Part shown: piece by piece, positions 43,654 through 55,229 of the stretch
How positions within the stretch are numbered: position 1 is the first letter of the stretch
Layout: every line of letters starts with the position of its first letter
From: Hygrophila difformis
Taxonomy: Eukaryota; Streptophyta; Magnoliopsida; Lamiales; Acanthaceae
Reading direction: 5' to 3'
DNA: 64,000 nucleotides
Assembly (NCBI GenBank): GCA_030278955.1
Contig: JAOANR010000006.1
Location: 33,073,383 to 33,137,382, forward strand
Made by a program: the position numbers and the translations under genes
The notes under the pieces: generated by a model
The model's input: the letters and a program-made list of their open reading frames with translations, nothing else
Database searches by the model: none
What the model was told of the DNA's origin: nothing

Positions 43654-44530
43654 TTTGGAGAAAACCTAATACCTTTTCATAATTGTTTTGCAGGAATTCA
43701 AGGAACCAACAAAAAGAAAGATAAAGCTTCCAAAAACCAGGTTCCCGGTTGGGTTAATATTATATTTAATGAAAATTAATTCTGGAATTTAGAGAAATCT
43801 AAAATCCAGAATAAATTCATAAAATAAAACTGTTAACCCAACCTAAATTATGCAAGCAATATGTTTTAAATTCTAAGTCTGTGTAGATATGTTTGGTCTT
43901 GAGTTCATCTTGATGAACATAAATTTTTGAAAATCCAAATTTTCCTAAGTCTTGGTCTTGGATGTGGTTTAATTTTCATTTCATGAAAATTCGAATTAAT
44001 TCGAATTGCTTGGAACAAACCACATAAGACATTTTGCCTTGGAAATTTTCACATTCGGATTAGTTAATTCGAATTATGCAGGCAATTCGAATTAATTCGA
44101 ATTGCCATGCAAATTCGAATTGGCACCCAAGGCAGAATTTTCGGATATTTTAGTAGGCCAAGTACTGCAATTCGAATTGCCTGATTAATTCGAATTGGCA
44201 TACAAAAGGCATTCTCTTATGCAAGTGAGCAATTCGAATTGTGGGGAAGTTCGAATTAATTCGAACTACACCAATAATTCGAATTAGCTCACAAAAGCAT
44301 TCCTATGCAAAGTCACTCCCCACCACCAGGTTCGAATTATGAGTCAATTCGAATTAATTCGAATTGATTCAGAATTCGAACTTGTGCGTGTATTTGGTCT
44401 TTCAAGCCAATTCGAATTAATTCGAATTGGCCTGAATAACTCGCATCTCTCACAGAATGCACCAATTCGAATTAATTCGAATTAGTGCATAATTCGAACT
44501 CCCCTTCCAAACCCTTTTTATACCCTCTTT
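43649..44530 (+). promoter_or_regulatory. diverged U3-like promoter region in front of the F-box-like gene
   Basis: Begins TGATA like an E2 LTR. The palindrome array starts at +339 (43988-44498) and a TATA-like TTTTTATACC follows at +866 (44515-44524). In the real LTR the array starts at +327 and the TATA box is at +794. The order and spacing match, but apart from the palindromes the sequence does not. Inferred to be the U3 of a related element that now drives the gene. Confidence 0.6.
43988..44498. repeat. AATTCGAATT palindrome array upstream of the F-box-like gene
   Basis: Same palindrome and monomer/dimer layout as in the LTRs, with the last sites within 20 nt of the TATA-like box. Confidence 0.95.
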
Positions 44531-44659
44531 CCCTCTCATTTCCCTCACTTTCACTTTTCGCTCTCCCAAAAAATCCCCCGTTCTCTCTCTCGCGAAACCC
44601 TTCTTCATCGCGAAACCAATCACTCGTCTCGACCTTTCCTCCGTTCAAACTCGTCGGAA

Positions 44660-46792
44660 ATGGCATCTTCGTCATCGAATCCGAGTGGGAGCAGGGGGTA
44701 AGTGTTTCTTTTTCATCTTCGCACTCGTTTTTCACAGTTTTTAGTTGTGTCTCTTCATATTCCTTGTGAAATCGGGGTTGGGGAGGGAATGTGCTCTGTT
44801 TTTACAAAAGGGAAGATCGGAATGTGGTTGGAATAGGGTAGGCATGTTCGAAGATGATTTAGAACCAAGTAGGCAGAACCTAGGTTTCTAGGGATTTATG
44901 CTGGAACTGCCATTTTTGAGGGTTCGAACGTCTCTGTGATGGGGGTGTTTTCATTTTGAAAATGAGGGTTTCAAAACCCTCAAAAATATGGTTTCTGTTT
45001 AGTTTTATTGGTTTTGTTTCTTCATTTTGGTGTTTGTGTGCATATTTGTTTATTCTGTGTTAGTGCTTAAGTAATCTGTGAGTAGGGTTAACACCGTAGA
45101 CAGTTTCCTGTGCCCACTGTGTTGTTTTGATCAGTAGAAAGTTGTTAATGATGTCTCGAAATGCATATTGATGATATCTGCAAAATTTATGTTTTTAAAG
45201 CATGAGTTTTGTTGGTAACATTAGTACATTACAGTAGTATAGATGGATCAACTGTTCTCGTTTCTGTTGATGTTTGCATGTATACTGTTATATGAGTATT
45301 TTAGTAATGAATGCTTTTGTCGGGTACATGTTGCCCACACATGGCAAACTCAACTCTAAAGGTTGACGTTTGCACATACGGAGACATGGTATTACAGACA
45401 AAACCATGCCAAAATTTTTCCAACACTTTTGGCATAGCATTTATGTATAAAAAGACAAATTTTCAGAGTATTTCTTTGTTTAAGTGGTTGATCTTTGTCA
45501 ACTTGGAACAAGTGGGGAATACTTGTAAGGAATGTTTTGTTTTATTCCTTAAAAAACCCACTTTCAAAAAAAAAATCCAAATGGGGACCACTTACACCCC
45601 CAATTTCATTAAATAAACAAGTCAACACTTTTCATAAAAATCCAAAAATCACCTTTTGTATGTATGCATGTCTACTTTTATTTTTATTTCTTATTTTTAG
45701 TCATGGTCCATTGTTACATACTAGTGATTACATAATTCATCTCTTGCATTTGCTTTTCATCATTAATCTCTCATCTCCCCTATCTCATGATTTCAATCAC
45801 TTTTTTAAGTGATAAAAATCAAATTCCTTCGTAGGCTCAGTAACCTACGAAATTTTCTCTTTTTGGTCCTTCGACCACCCAAAAACATCTTAGACTATTT
45901 ATAGTCTAAGAAAAATTTCTAAGGATCCAAGATCCTTATATCTCTCTTGCTTTCCTTATTTTTGCTGAAATGAGAGTAGATTTGATAATCTGACCCCTTG
46001 GACCTTCATAGTGTACCTCAAGTGAGACAGGTGCTAGAAAGTGAACTATACTTTGAAGTGGCTGAAGGTATGAGGCTGAGGGTCTCAGACCTAATCATCT
46101 CTCCATGTCTTTTCAGAGACATCATTCCCCTAGCCCAAAACGAGGATCACGAGGAAGAAACTCAACTACTGGATCTGCCAGTAGAGCTCCTAGGAGAAAT
46201 CCTCTCCCGCATCGGAGAGGATTGCATCAAGAAAGTGTGGAAGGTCAGAGAAGTGTGCACTAAACTCAGGGATGCAGCTGATCTTCCCATTGTCTACAAG
46301 AGGTGTGAACTGGAGACCACCATCGTCAAGATGTGGGAACAAAGGATGGAACTGCAAAAGGAGGCACTCATGGTCAAGTGCGAAGAAGCTGGCAACTATA
46401 ACCTGAAACTCATCCCAGCCCTGCAGGCATTCGGAGCAGGCAACGAAACTCTGGCTTGTGAGCTGCTAAAGGAAGGGATTGAGGACAACCACAAGGCCTC
46501 AATCTTTGTCCGGGGATACATGCTACTTAGCAAGCTGGACAATGAACAGGTCCAGCAGGGAGTGTCAATGATCGACAGGATCATAACCAGCAGGTTCGTC
46601 ATGCAATACGTTGGGACTAACGTCTTCGCATGGTTGGCTGATAGCCTGGAGACACCCGACCTGTTTGGGAATCAAGGACCAAGGGTCTACTGCACCAGGG
46701 TGATGGAGGAAGATGAGGATGACATGGTAGATTTCTGCGTACCCTGCAGCTTGACGAACTATATCCATTGGACCAGAATCTTCTTCCAATGA
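44660..46792 (+). CDS. F-box-like protein, two-exon model, in the env position of E2
   Basis: Predicted exon 1, 44660-44697 (MASSSSNPSGSR plus two bases), ends at a GTAAGT donor. Exon 2, 46012-46792, follows an acceptor TTCATAG with a CTGAC branch-type site about 20 nt upstream; the phases match, giving about 272 residues. Exon 2 alone has no upstream ATG before residue 33 of the model. Residues about 64-108 read as an F-box (LPVELLGEILSRI, then VREVCTKLRDAA), which would bind SKP1 in an SCF ubiquitin ligase. Residues about 134-205 resemble the Sel1/TPR-like part of plant At1g67623/At2g35280-type F-box proteins (GN...LLKEGIEDNH), followed by a Cys/His-rich end. Athila elements usually have an env-like frame here; no membrane segment is visible. 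Homology is from pattern recognition only; the splice model is inference. Confidence 0.65.
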
Positions 46793-48535
46793 TAGAGGGG
46801 AAAGATGCTGAAGAAGGACTGAATCTGTAAAGATTCACTTTTGACTGGACTAACTGGAACCGTATTTTGGTAACTTTTTTACTGATCTTTGATGTTAACC
46901 TATCCAAGTGTACAGCTTTGTCTGTATTGATGTTTGGTTGTGATTAAGGTCGTGTACTGTATAACGAACCTTGAATTTGTTTGTTTTAATGGTTGTACGA
47001 CATATTTTGGAAGTCGTACAATTACTGCTTTCCAAGAGAGAATTTCGTCTTGAGTTCTCTATTATTTGAAAAAAAAAAAAAAAAAAGATGTGTGGCAGTC
47101 CAAGATGAATAAGTGACTGTCACGCTAGAAACAAGCTGTGACATGCTTGCATGCTCACAGTGTCTTTTTACTGCTTTCAAACAAACAAACCGGCATAAAA
47201 CAAGCATAAATCTGTCACCTAAATTCACATGTTGAATTTAGGCTAATGATGAAATTTTCAGACTATTACATTGGGATAAAACAACTAAAAATATGCATGA
47301 CATGAATTCTTGAAGTTTTGAGCTATAAAAATCCAATGATATGATCACTTGAAAGACTAACAAACTTTCATGTTGAGAATTTGATTGAATAAGTTGTAAG
47401 AATTTTCAAAGGTTAAATTTGAGAATAAAGGCATGTCATGATCAAACCGTCCATGTGAGATCTGAGCCGAGTCATTTTTACTCAATACTTCTTTGATTGT
47501 GTGAATCAATTCGGTTAAAGGGCACTAGAACTTGCAATTGGGACCAATTCAAGACCATGCCATATTCCCGAAATCGAGCAAATGATCGAGGCACTTAGAA
47601 AAACCCAAAATTTTGGCTTCCGTTTGAATTCCAAACCCAAAAATATTTTCCCTTTAGGATCAACCAATCTGAGCCTTTAAGCCTAATTTTTTTTTGAAGC
47701 CACTATATTATTCCCAGCCTTATAAAAAGACCAAGAAAAGCAAACCCAAGTGTACATCAGCCATTCCATCAAGGCATTGTAATCACTGGTCATCACATAT
47801 GTATCAATCGGTATGTTATAAACCGATTCAAAAAAAAAAAAAAAAAAAAAGAGAGAGTTGAAATCTATTCAACAAGAATAAATTGCAAATGACAAAGCAA
47901 ATTAGACAAAGTCTAATGTCATGCAATACGAAAAGGAAAGAAAAACAAAAGAAAGAAAGAAATAATGATGATCATAAATTCTAAAAAATGCCAAGTTATG
48001 GTGGAATGGTGTCATGTCACTTTTTAGCCCAATAATTCCCTTTCCTACCAAATGTTACAACCGTATGCCCCATTATAACCCTGAATAAGACCTAGGGATC
48101 TCGATTTGAGGAAATGAGCCGGTGGCGAGTTGGTCCAATTGCAAGCTTATGGGAGAATTTAATTGAATTTGATTTTGAGTGTTGATGATAAAAGCCAATC
48201 TTGAGAGTGAGTGAACCTTCTGATTCTACTATATGTGAGGCTCTGCTTTGATTGATTAATGATCATGTCATGCTTGAATTCAAGAAGTAAGCCAATGATT
48301 TTTTCTAAACACCTATTCAAGAAGGATTAACAATAATGATTGGTTTGTGTGTTCGCTCAAGTGAGAAGTATCATTCCATTAAACACTGCAACCAAGAGAG
48401 TTTAATACTTGTAATTTTGATTGTCTTATCCCAATATAAAAAGAATGAAATTTCTAAGGCCACGCAAATGGATTGAATATGCAGAGTCCAAGCTCCTAGG
48501 AGCACTGACTCTGACTGCTCGGGGACGATCAGTAT
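46793..48535. other. 3' region of the F-box-like gene and non-coding tail of E2
   Basis: A 9-bp stem (46993-47001 with 47013-47021) lies 200 nt after the stop, followed by an 18-A run (47069-47086) that could mark the end of a reverse-transcribed mRNA. Further on are a TATA-like TTATAAAAAG (about 47720), a small AATCGGT/ACCGATT hairpin and a 21-A run (47830-47850). No further coding signal. Confidence 0.5.
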
Positions 48536-48550
48536 TAAATGTGAGGATGT
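48536..48550 (+). other. polypurine-type tract before the E2 3' LTR
   Basis: TAAATGTGAGGATGT directly before TGATAATGG. Weakly purine-rich, but its position is fixed by the LTR start. Confidence 0.6.
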
Positions 48551-48877
48551 TGATAATGGCCAAAATTGACCATTATTTTCAATCCATTTCCGTGTCTGAG
48601 ACGGACATTTTGATCGTGTTTCCATCTTATTGTAATAAGAGAGCAGTTGAATTTGACAGATTAATGCTAGTTTGTAAAAACATTGAGCCGGTAACAAAAA
48701 GACACAAAATATGCAATTTTAAATTGTATTTGTGTTAGAAAAATCCAAAAACATGAAAAAAGGAAAAAGAAAAGAAAAAGGAATGAAAAGATGGGCAAAA
48801 GAATAATATAGCCCACAAAAATCCAAAAAGATGGGAAAAAGATTGAAAAGCCCACAACTGAAATTTGGTTGAAGCAC

Positions 48878-49275
48878 AATTCGAATTGTGTGCAATTCGA
48901 ATTAATTCGAATTGCACAACAAATTCGAATTGCTAAAGAGAGCAAAGAAATGGTTAAGTTTTGGAAGGAATGCAGAAGCCTAATTCGAATTGTTCAAATT
49001 CGAATTAATTCGAATTAGGGAAGGAAGAAAGAAGAAACCCAAAGACAAGAGAAAGATGCAATTCGAATTGTCTAGTTCGAATTAATTCGAATTAGCACAA
49101 ACAATTCGAATTGCCATAGGTGCAAGGAGGCCAAGCAGAAACCCTCATCCAGTTCGAGAAAAGACCAATTCGAATTCTTCACAACAATTCGAATTGACTA
49201 CTGAAGGCTACAACTCCAGCTTAAGGAAGAGATCTCACAATTCGAATTAATTCGAATTGGTTGAGATAATTCGAA
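48878..49275. repeat. AATTCGAATT palindrome array, U3 of E2 3' LTR
   Basis: Counterpart of 32842-33240, with all groups retained. Confidence 0.95.
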
Positions 49276-50219
49276 CTTCACTCAACAATTCATCCAAAGA
49301 AAGCTGTGCACAACATTGGTGGGCCTAAGGTTTCGAAATTTATCTATAAAAGCAGACCTTCCACAACAGAATCAAGAGATAAAGAATTTGGCCAAAAAGC
49401 AGCTTGGGACAAAAAGAACAACAGGAGGTTCCACACCCCTTAAGGGTTAGGTAGGTAGTTAGTTTAGTTTAGTTTATTTTCTTGCAAGTAGTGTAATCTT
49501 TACATGCTTTGATCTTAGTTTAGTATAGAAGCAGTTTGTATAACCCTTAGAGTAGCCATTTTCCATATTTTTACATGCTTTCTAGTTAGAATAAACCCTA
49601 CCTTCAACCTAATGATGGTTTTGGGTTCTTTATTTTGCTTTCAAAGTGCCAATACAAGAAAATTTCCAGAAATGGTGTTATTCATGTGTTATGGCACTCT
49701 TTAATGCTTTCCCTAGAAATAAATGCTTAGCATATTTGTTTGTTTCAACTAGGTTACATTTATTATGTCCTAGTTGACATTCAAACTTAATAAATGCATG
49801 TTTGGTGGGTTGTTAGCTTGATTTTGTGCCTTAGAGCTTCAAATAAGTGTTCTTAGGTTTTAGACGTTTTTAGGTTTGTTAGTATTTATCTTTATGCCTT
49901 ATTTTTCCTGCCTTGATTTGTATTTTAGCTGCCTTAGATAACTTGAGTGTTCTTAGTTTACTCATGCAGTTCTTAAATAACTAGATGTTTTAGGTTCTTT
50001 GATCTTTGATCCCTTGTTTGTAGAAATAGGGTTTGAATCTTGCCAATACCCACTGGACATGTATTTGCTTCCTACTTGAAAATCTCACTAGGGTGGCTGT
50101 GAAATGACATTGATGTGAGATGAGGGATTTAGTGAATCTAAAACCATCATTACAGCACAGTGTTCAACTAACCCATACTTGTGAAAACAAAAAAAAATTG
50201 TTGTTGTTTGAAAATGTGT

Positions 50220-50681
50220 AATTCGAATTGAGGCAATTCGAATTATCTCGAATTGCCTAAGAAATTCGAATTGCACACCCAAAATGTTCCCTCATGTGGT
50301 TTTCAACCAATTCGAATTCTCTAATTCGAATTAATTCGAATTGGTCCAACAATTCGAATTGGGAAGGGAAACCACATTGTATTGCATACCACCCATTCAT
50401 TCCTTAGTTTATTTCCCATCTCTTACCAATTCGAATTGTCCAATTCAAATTAACTCGAATTGCTGGACAATTCGAATTCACCGTCCCCTTGAGGTAAATG
50501 CCTTAGTCAATTTGAGCAAGAAAAGGACTCCGCCAATTCGAGTTGTCCAATTCGAATTAATTCGAATTGGTCAATAATTCGAATTTGATGATGTTCCAAT
50601 TTCTGGCAGTGATCAATTGGGTAAAGTACTACTTCATCCTTCATACATTCTCAATTCGAATTGCCCCAATAATTCGAATTG
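50220..50681. repeat. AATTCGAATT palindrome array, R/U5 of E2 3' LTR
   Basis: Counterpart of 34185-34646. One site near 50445 has decayed from TTCGAA to TTCAAA relative to the 5' LTR. Confidence 0.95.
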
Positions 50682-53430
50682 AACTATCCTTCTATTTTGA
50701 AAACTCCAAAAATATTTTTCTTCCATGATTTGTGTAAGTTGCATGGATGTATTGGGCCTCGGCCCAGTTCATCTGATTTCCATCCATTACACATTTCAGC
50801 CCATTAGTGTCTACTTATTGTGTGCTTAACACCCACACGATACCAAAAATATTTTCTTACTTGTATGTTTTCTCTTTCATTGCATGTATGAACGGATAAC
50901 GAGAAACGCACAGATTAATGTTGGTGAAAGGTCCCTTCACAGGGATATCGACTAACCCGTCTTCTGTATGTCAATTATTATCTGTTATTTTGCATGGTTT
51001 GATTAGTGGTTGGTGGAAGTTTCGGCGAGCGTTCTCTTCACTAAGAGTTTCGATTAGTCACTCAGCCAACTCCTAATCAGATACAGTTTTAATTTTCCTT
51101 ATCTTAATTTCTCAACCTGAATTCAAGTTGCAATAGTATCAACTGATGTCGACCAACATCAGTTGAGAAATATTACAGCAAGAAATATGTGGGTTCTTCT
51201 TCCACTCACAGACAAAAGAAAACTGAATGACGGCGGTCACCGTCGTTTGGGATTCTTTCTGTCTAAAATCAGTCATCTGGGATAATTGGGAACCGGACAG
51301 CAGATGTTTGCAGTCCGGAAAACCTCAATTATCTCTGGCACTCTTTTAGCCAATTTCTTCTCATCTTAGGCTAATCCACCTTTGTGTATCGCATTCTGTC
51401 TAACCCCACCATATATTTTGGGGTATTTTATTTTTCTTTTCATATACTGGTATGCATGATACTATTATGTAGATGTTCTGGTCTTATTGCTATTTTGGGG
51501 ATCCTTCCCCTTGGACACAGAAGTCTTGATATAAATCAGATGCTGCATAATAAATTTCCATCAAAAATTCCTTTATAAAATCCGGATCTGATTAAGGGAT
51601 AAATTCAACAGTTATGACTAATTCATCTTCCACTGGGGATTGATTTTGAGAGCTTAGAAGCAGAGTCAGCGATTAGGTCTCATCTAGACTGAAAGGATCT
51701 GTGTTTTAATTGAGAGTCTAGTACCTGTCTAGGGAATGATTTTCAGATATTCATTTGCTTCTCAAAATTGCTGTGTGTTGGAAATCTGATATTAGATATC
51801 GCATTAAGTCAATATCCACTTGGGTGTAGATGAGATGTGATAAACAATACTAGAGGAACAACATATAGGCCTTGGTGAATTTCTAAGGTATGGTTGAGTA
51901 TTCCTTCGACTACTATTTTCTTCTACCAAAGTCTAGAATTGAGTCTTGAGTGAGTACATCCGGAATAGGTTCATTTATGGATCTGTTTCATTTAGTTTGT
52001 ATCTCATAACTACCCAGATGTTGTAAGCCCTGTGGCTTATTGATATCTCGAGGGTTCTTGATCTGCATCTGGTCACCAAGACCAGTGGCTCTTTTATACT
52101 AACGGAAAGAGACGTTTTTAACGATTCCGAGTGATAGATTTAAATGCTTTCTTTACAGCTTTCTTACTGCTTTCCTTTTAAATGCTTTCATAGAGGTCAC
52201 TCGGAAGAATTAGGGGCTGTCCATCTGTTAAAAGGTTTGAGAGTTATGGAATGGTTTGGGGCTTGATTTGAAACTTTGGGTGTGACATGGAGGAATGATA
52301 GGAGTACTTGGCATGTCAACTAATGATATGTTAGGTGTTGCTTATCCACCATAGATACATAATGTAACTTCACAAGGCCTGTGAAGGGAGTTATAAGTCT
52401 GTGGTATCTTAGAAATTGTTGTCTTAAGAGCATGTAAATTCTCACCATAAGTACCTGTCTGTTAAAGGGAACATGGTGCAGAAAGCGTGAGAGTTAGCTA
52501 ACTAGAGGGTTATCCCAAGCTAAGATCTGTGTATGAAAATGGAAGTTTAATTGTGTTTCATCTGAATCTTGTCCAATCTTTATTATTTCCTCCCTGTCCC
52601 TTCTGTCATATTTAAACCTGCTTTCTAGATAGTGTAGCATAATTTTATATTGCTTTCGTAGTATAGATTTAATTGCTTTCTTTTACCATGCTTCGTAGAA
52701 TAATTTTACTGCTTTCATGATCTGGTTTAAATTATGTCAAGTAGTTGTTAGAAACCCTTGCAAAACTTGAAACGAGTAACCGAGTGGAAAATCTTAGTAA
52801 ATGACGTGGGCCCTGCTTCCATCGCACATCCTCCAGTGAACGATCCGGTACTTACTATAAATTACTGCAATTTTTGACCCGTGCGCTTTCGGGAGCACAG
52901 TTTCTTGACACGAGTAAATAAAAAGACAACATTTTGAGAAAATACTCATGTAGTGGGAAGAGCACCATGAAATTGGAAATTATATTTAGACGGTTCTTCA
53001 ACCCCCCGGCAGCGCAATGAAACTCATCAAAAGTTTCATGGCGCCGTTGCCGGGGAGGATGCAGCGCAGTTGTAATAAATAATACTTTATTAAGTATTGA
53101 ACACTGGTGTCTGGTAAGATTGAAATATTTACCCCGGCAGGTATCTTCTCGACATGAAATTAAGAGAAGCATCATGGTGCAGATATCAGGGGCTTTCAGG
53201 GTGATAGACTGAAGGTCAATCCCGGTTGCACCGTGATATTTGTCAAAAGTTTCATGGCGGGAAGGACCACAGCGTCGTTTGAGATTAAAACACCCCCACA
53301 TGAGTAATAAAAAGGGAAATCTTAATATATCCTTAAACCCCTTCCCTAAATCATAACTCTTTTCATTTAATAATCCAAACTTGATATTTCAGAAAATTAC
53401 TCGTGTTAGTGAAGCTCGTCAAAAGTTTCA

Positions 53431-53435
53431 CATGG
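53431..53435. repeat. target-site duplication of E2 (right)
   Basis: CATGG, matching 32510-32514. Confidence 0.9.
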
Positions 53436-53729
53436 GTTGACCCAATTTTGCACTGGTACTTATCACGATGCCGTAAGTGGAAATTTGTTTCTCTCCACTG
53501 ATTTGTGATTTTTGCTGCTGGGTTTCAAGTTTTATTTGGTTGACAAGTTGTTCAATTTTAGTTTTGGTAGATCAATTTCGATTAGATTGTAGAACAAGCA
53601 AATAGTATATCGAATTAATTTACTCGGTGAAAAAGATTAGATCTCATCTTTCTCCTCAATTTTTTCTCATTTCGGCTGGGTCTTGAATTTGCATCTGTGG
53701 CTGTATTTGCTGCCAATCGGCAGAGGTGA

Positions 53730-55184
53730 ATGACTATGCCGGATCCTCCTCCCGATTTCTCTGTTCCCTTTGCTACTTCGTCGGATTCTCCGAAATCAAC
53801 GATGGCCTCCTTCTGTGATGTCCTCAAGGGTGTGAATGGGTCTGCAACAGTCCCCTTGATGGAGACTGATTTGTTGAAAGCCAACCTCGTTACTATTGAC
53901 AGATCAGGCGGGCGTGAGAGATGCCCTAGGATTTGCTTTGATGAGTCGGTTCTACAGGCTTACTATGAGCCATGGAAAGAGACGCTGGTGCTGAAGGTCC
54001 TGGGTACTACAGTTGGTTATTTTGCTATGAAAGAAAAGTTAACGCGAGCATGGAAACTGGATGGTGAGTTTGTTTTGCTTGACGTTGGACATGGGTGTTT
54101 CTTAGCGAAATTCCAACGTCCCGATGATCGAGAGAAAGTTTTGACGAATGGCCCATGGATGGTATTCGATCACTGTGTTGCAGTGATGAGATGGACGAGT
54201 GATTTTGATCCTGAAACGTCGAAAGTCAATACCATCCAAACATGGGTACGATTTCCCGGTCTCAAACAAGCATTTTATTATGAAAACGGGCTCCGAGCAA
54301 TAGCTTCGGCTATTGGTTCTGTGATAAAGGTCGATACGAATACCTTGTCCATTCCGCGAGGGAGATATGCGCGTGTATGCGTCGAGATAAATTTGGATGA
54401 GCCTTTGCTCGGCCAAGTTGAAGTTCATGGAAAAGTTATTAATATCGCTTATGAAAGTCTCCACACAGTCTGCATGAAGTGTGCTAGATACGGGCATAAG
54501 CAAGATAGTTGTCCAGTGGTGACGGCCAGTCCGGCTGCCTCGCCGGATCCGGAGGGACACACACAGTCGGTGGCAGGCCCTGGTTTGAATGAGGAAAGGG
54601 AAGGAATGGTTAGGGAAGGTGGCGTGAATCTAGGCAGTCAAGGGAAACAGAAGGGAAGTGTGGATACAGTTATGGAAGGGAATCATACTGGTTCCACTAA
54701 TCACGGAGATACCATGCATGGGAGTGAACATGTGGGAGAATGGATGGTGGTTACGAGACGGAAGGGAAAAAAGAAGGTGAGTGACAACAAACCCTACCTA
54801 GCTACCTCTGTGGGCCGCGATGGAGGACAGCCTGTCCAATCCCCCCAGAGACAGACCCCGTTAGAAGCCCAAGTGCCCCCCAATACTGTGGAGCAGGGCA
54901 AGGAAATTGTTAGGCCCAAGAGAGGTCTACATGGAAATAAACGTGTCAGGATGGAACCAAGAACGAAGGGGACTGCTGGCATCGGGAAAGGAAAGCAAAA
55001 GGGAGCGGTATCTGATGAACACTCCGAACCCTTCTCATTCTCGACGGCCTTCACCGATAAAATTAAAAATGTGGAACATCAGTTTGATCCTGAGGCACCA
55101 GGCCCAAGTTTGGTCGGTCACTCTGAAGAGCCATATGCCATGGCGGTGGACGAGGCGAGGGAGGAATCGGGGACGGCTGAATAA
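53730..55184 (+). CDS. LINE D ORF1: DUF4283/zinc-knuckle RNA-binding protein (484 aa)
   Basis: Uninterrupted frame. A short Pro/Ser-rich N-terminus is followed by the DUF4283 domain (about residues 60-240) and a complete CX2CX4HX4C knuckle, CMKCARYGHKQDSC (about 250-265). A Gly/Lys-rich linker with a basic GKKKV stretch and a mixed tail complete it. It would coat the LINE RNA. The ATG at 53730 is the first in frame; a second (53736) is two codons on. It is followed after 45 nt by ORF2, as in bicistronic plant L1 elements. It differs clearly in sequence from ORF1 of LINEs A and B. Confidence 0.9.
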   Translation: MTMPDPPPDFSVPFATSSDSPKSTMASFCDVLKGVNGSATVPLMETDLLKANLVTIDRSGGRERCPRICFDESVLQAYYEPWKETLVLKVLGTTVGYFAMKEKLTRAWKLDGEFVLLDVGHGCFLAKFQRPDDREKVLTNGPWMVFDHCVAVMRWTSDFDPETSKVNTIQTWVRFPGLKQAFYYENGLRAIASAIGSVIKVDTNTLSIPRGRYARVCVEINLDEPLLGQVEVHGKVINIAYESLHTVCMKCARYGHKQDSCPVVTASPAASPDPEGHTQSVAGPGLNEEREGMVREGGVNLGSQGKQKGSVDTVMEGNHTGSTNHGDTMHGSEHVGEWMVVTRRKGKKKVSDNKPYLATSVGRDGGQPVQSPQRQTPLEAQVPPNTVEQGKEIVRPKRGLHGNKRVRMEPRTKGTAGIGKGKQKGAVSDEHSEPFSFSTAFTDKIKNVEHQFDPEAPGPSLVGHSEEPYAMAVDEAREESGTAE

Positions 55185-55229
55185 TTCATTCAGTTGTGTA
55201 GCTACCTCCACCTATCCATTATTTATTTT

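Larger units (their letters stand above)
32515..53430 (+). mobile_element. Athila-like Ty3/Gypsy retrotransposon E2 (20.9 kb) carrying an F-box-like gene
   Basis: Complete element with two 4880-bp LTRs (32515-37394 and 48551-53430), a CATGG target-site duplication, a tRNA-Asp primer site, one gag-pol frame with a single stop, a 4.9 kb region between pol and 3' LTR with an F-box-like gene, and a purine-rich tract before the 3' LTR. By eye the LTRs differ at a few dozen sites at most, so insertion was recent. Lineage is inferred from the gag start, the tRNA-Asp primer, the lack of a chromodomain and the space after pol, all as in Athila. Confidence 0.95.
48551..53430 (+). repeat. 3' LTR of E2 (4880 bp)
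   Basis: Same length as the 5' LTR with only scattered substitutions and single-base indels. TATA box CTATAAAAG at 49344-49352. Palindrome arrays at 48878-49275 and 50220-50681. Ends GTTTCA followed by the CATGG duplication. Confidence 0.95.

Noticed and set aside
43649..48550. Reading the whole 4.9 kb segment as a third LTR
   Set aside because: Its right end does not finish in CA before a primer site and it is not similar to the E2 LTRs beyond the first bases and the palindromes.
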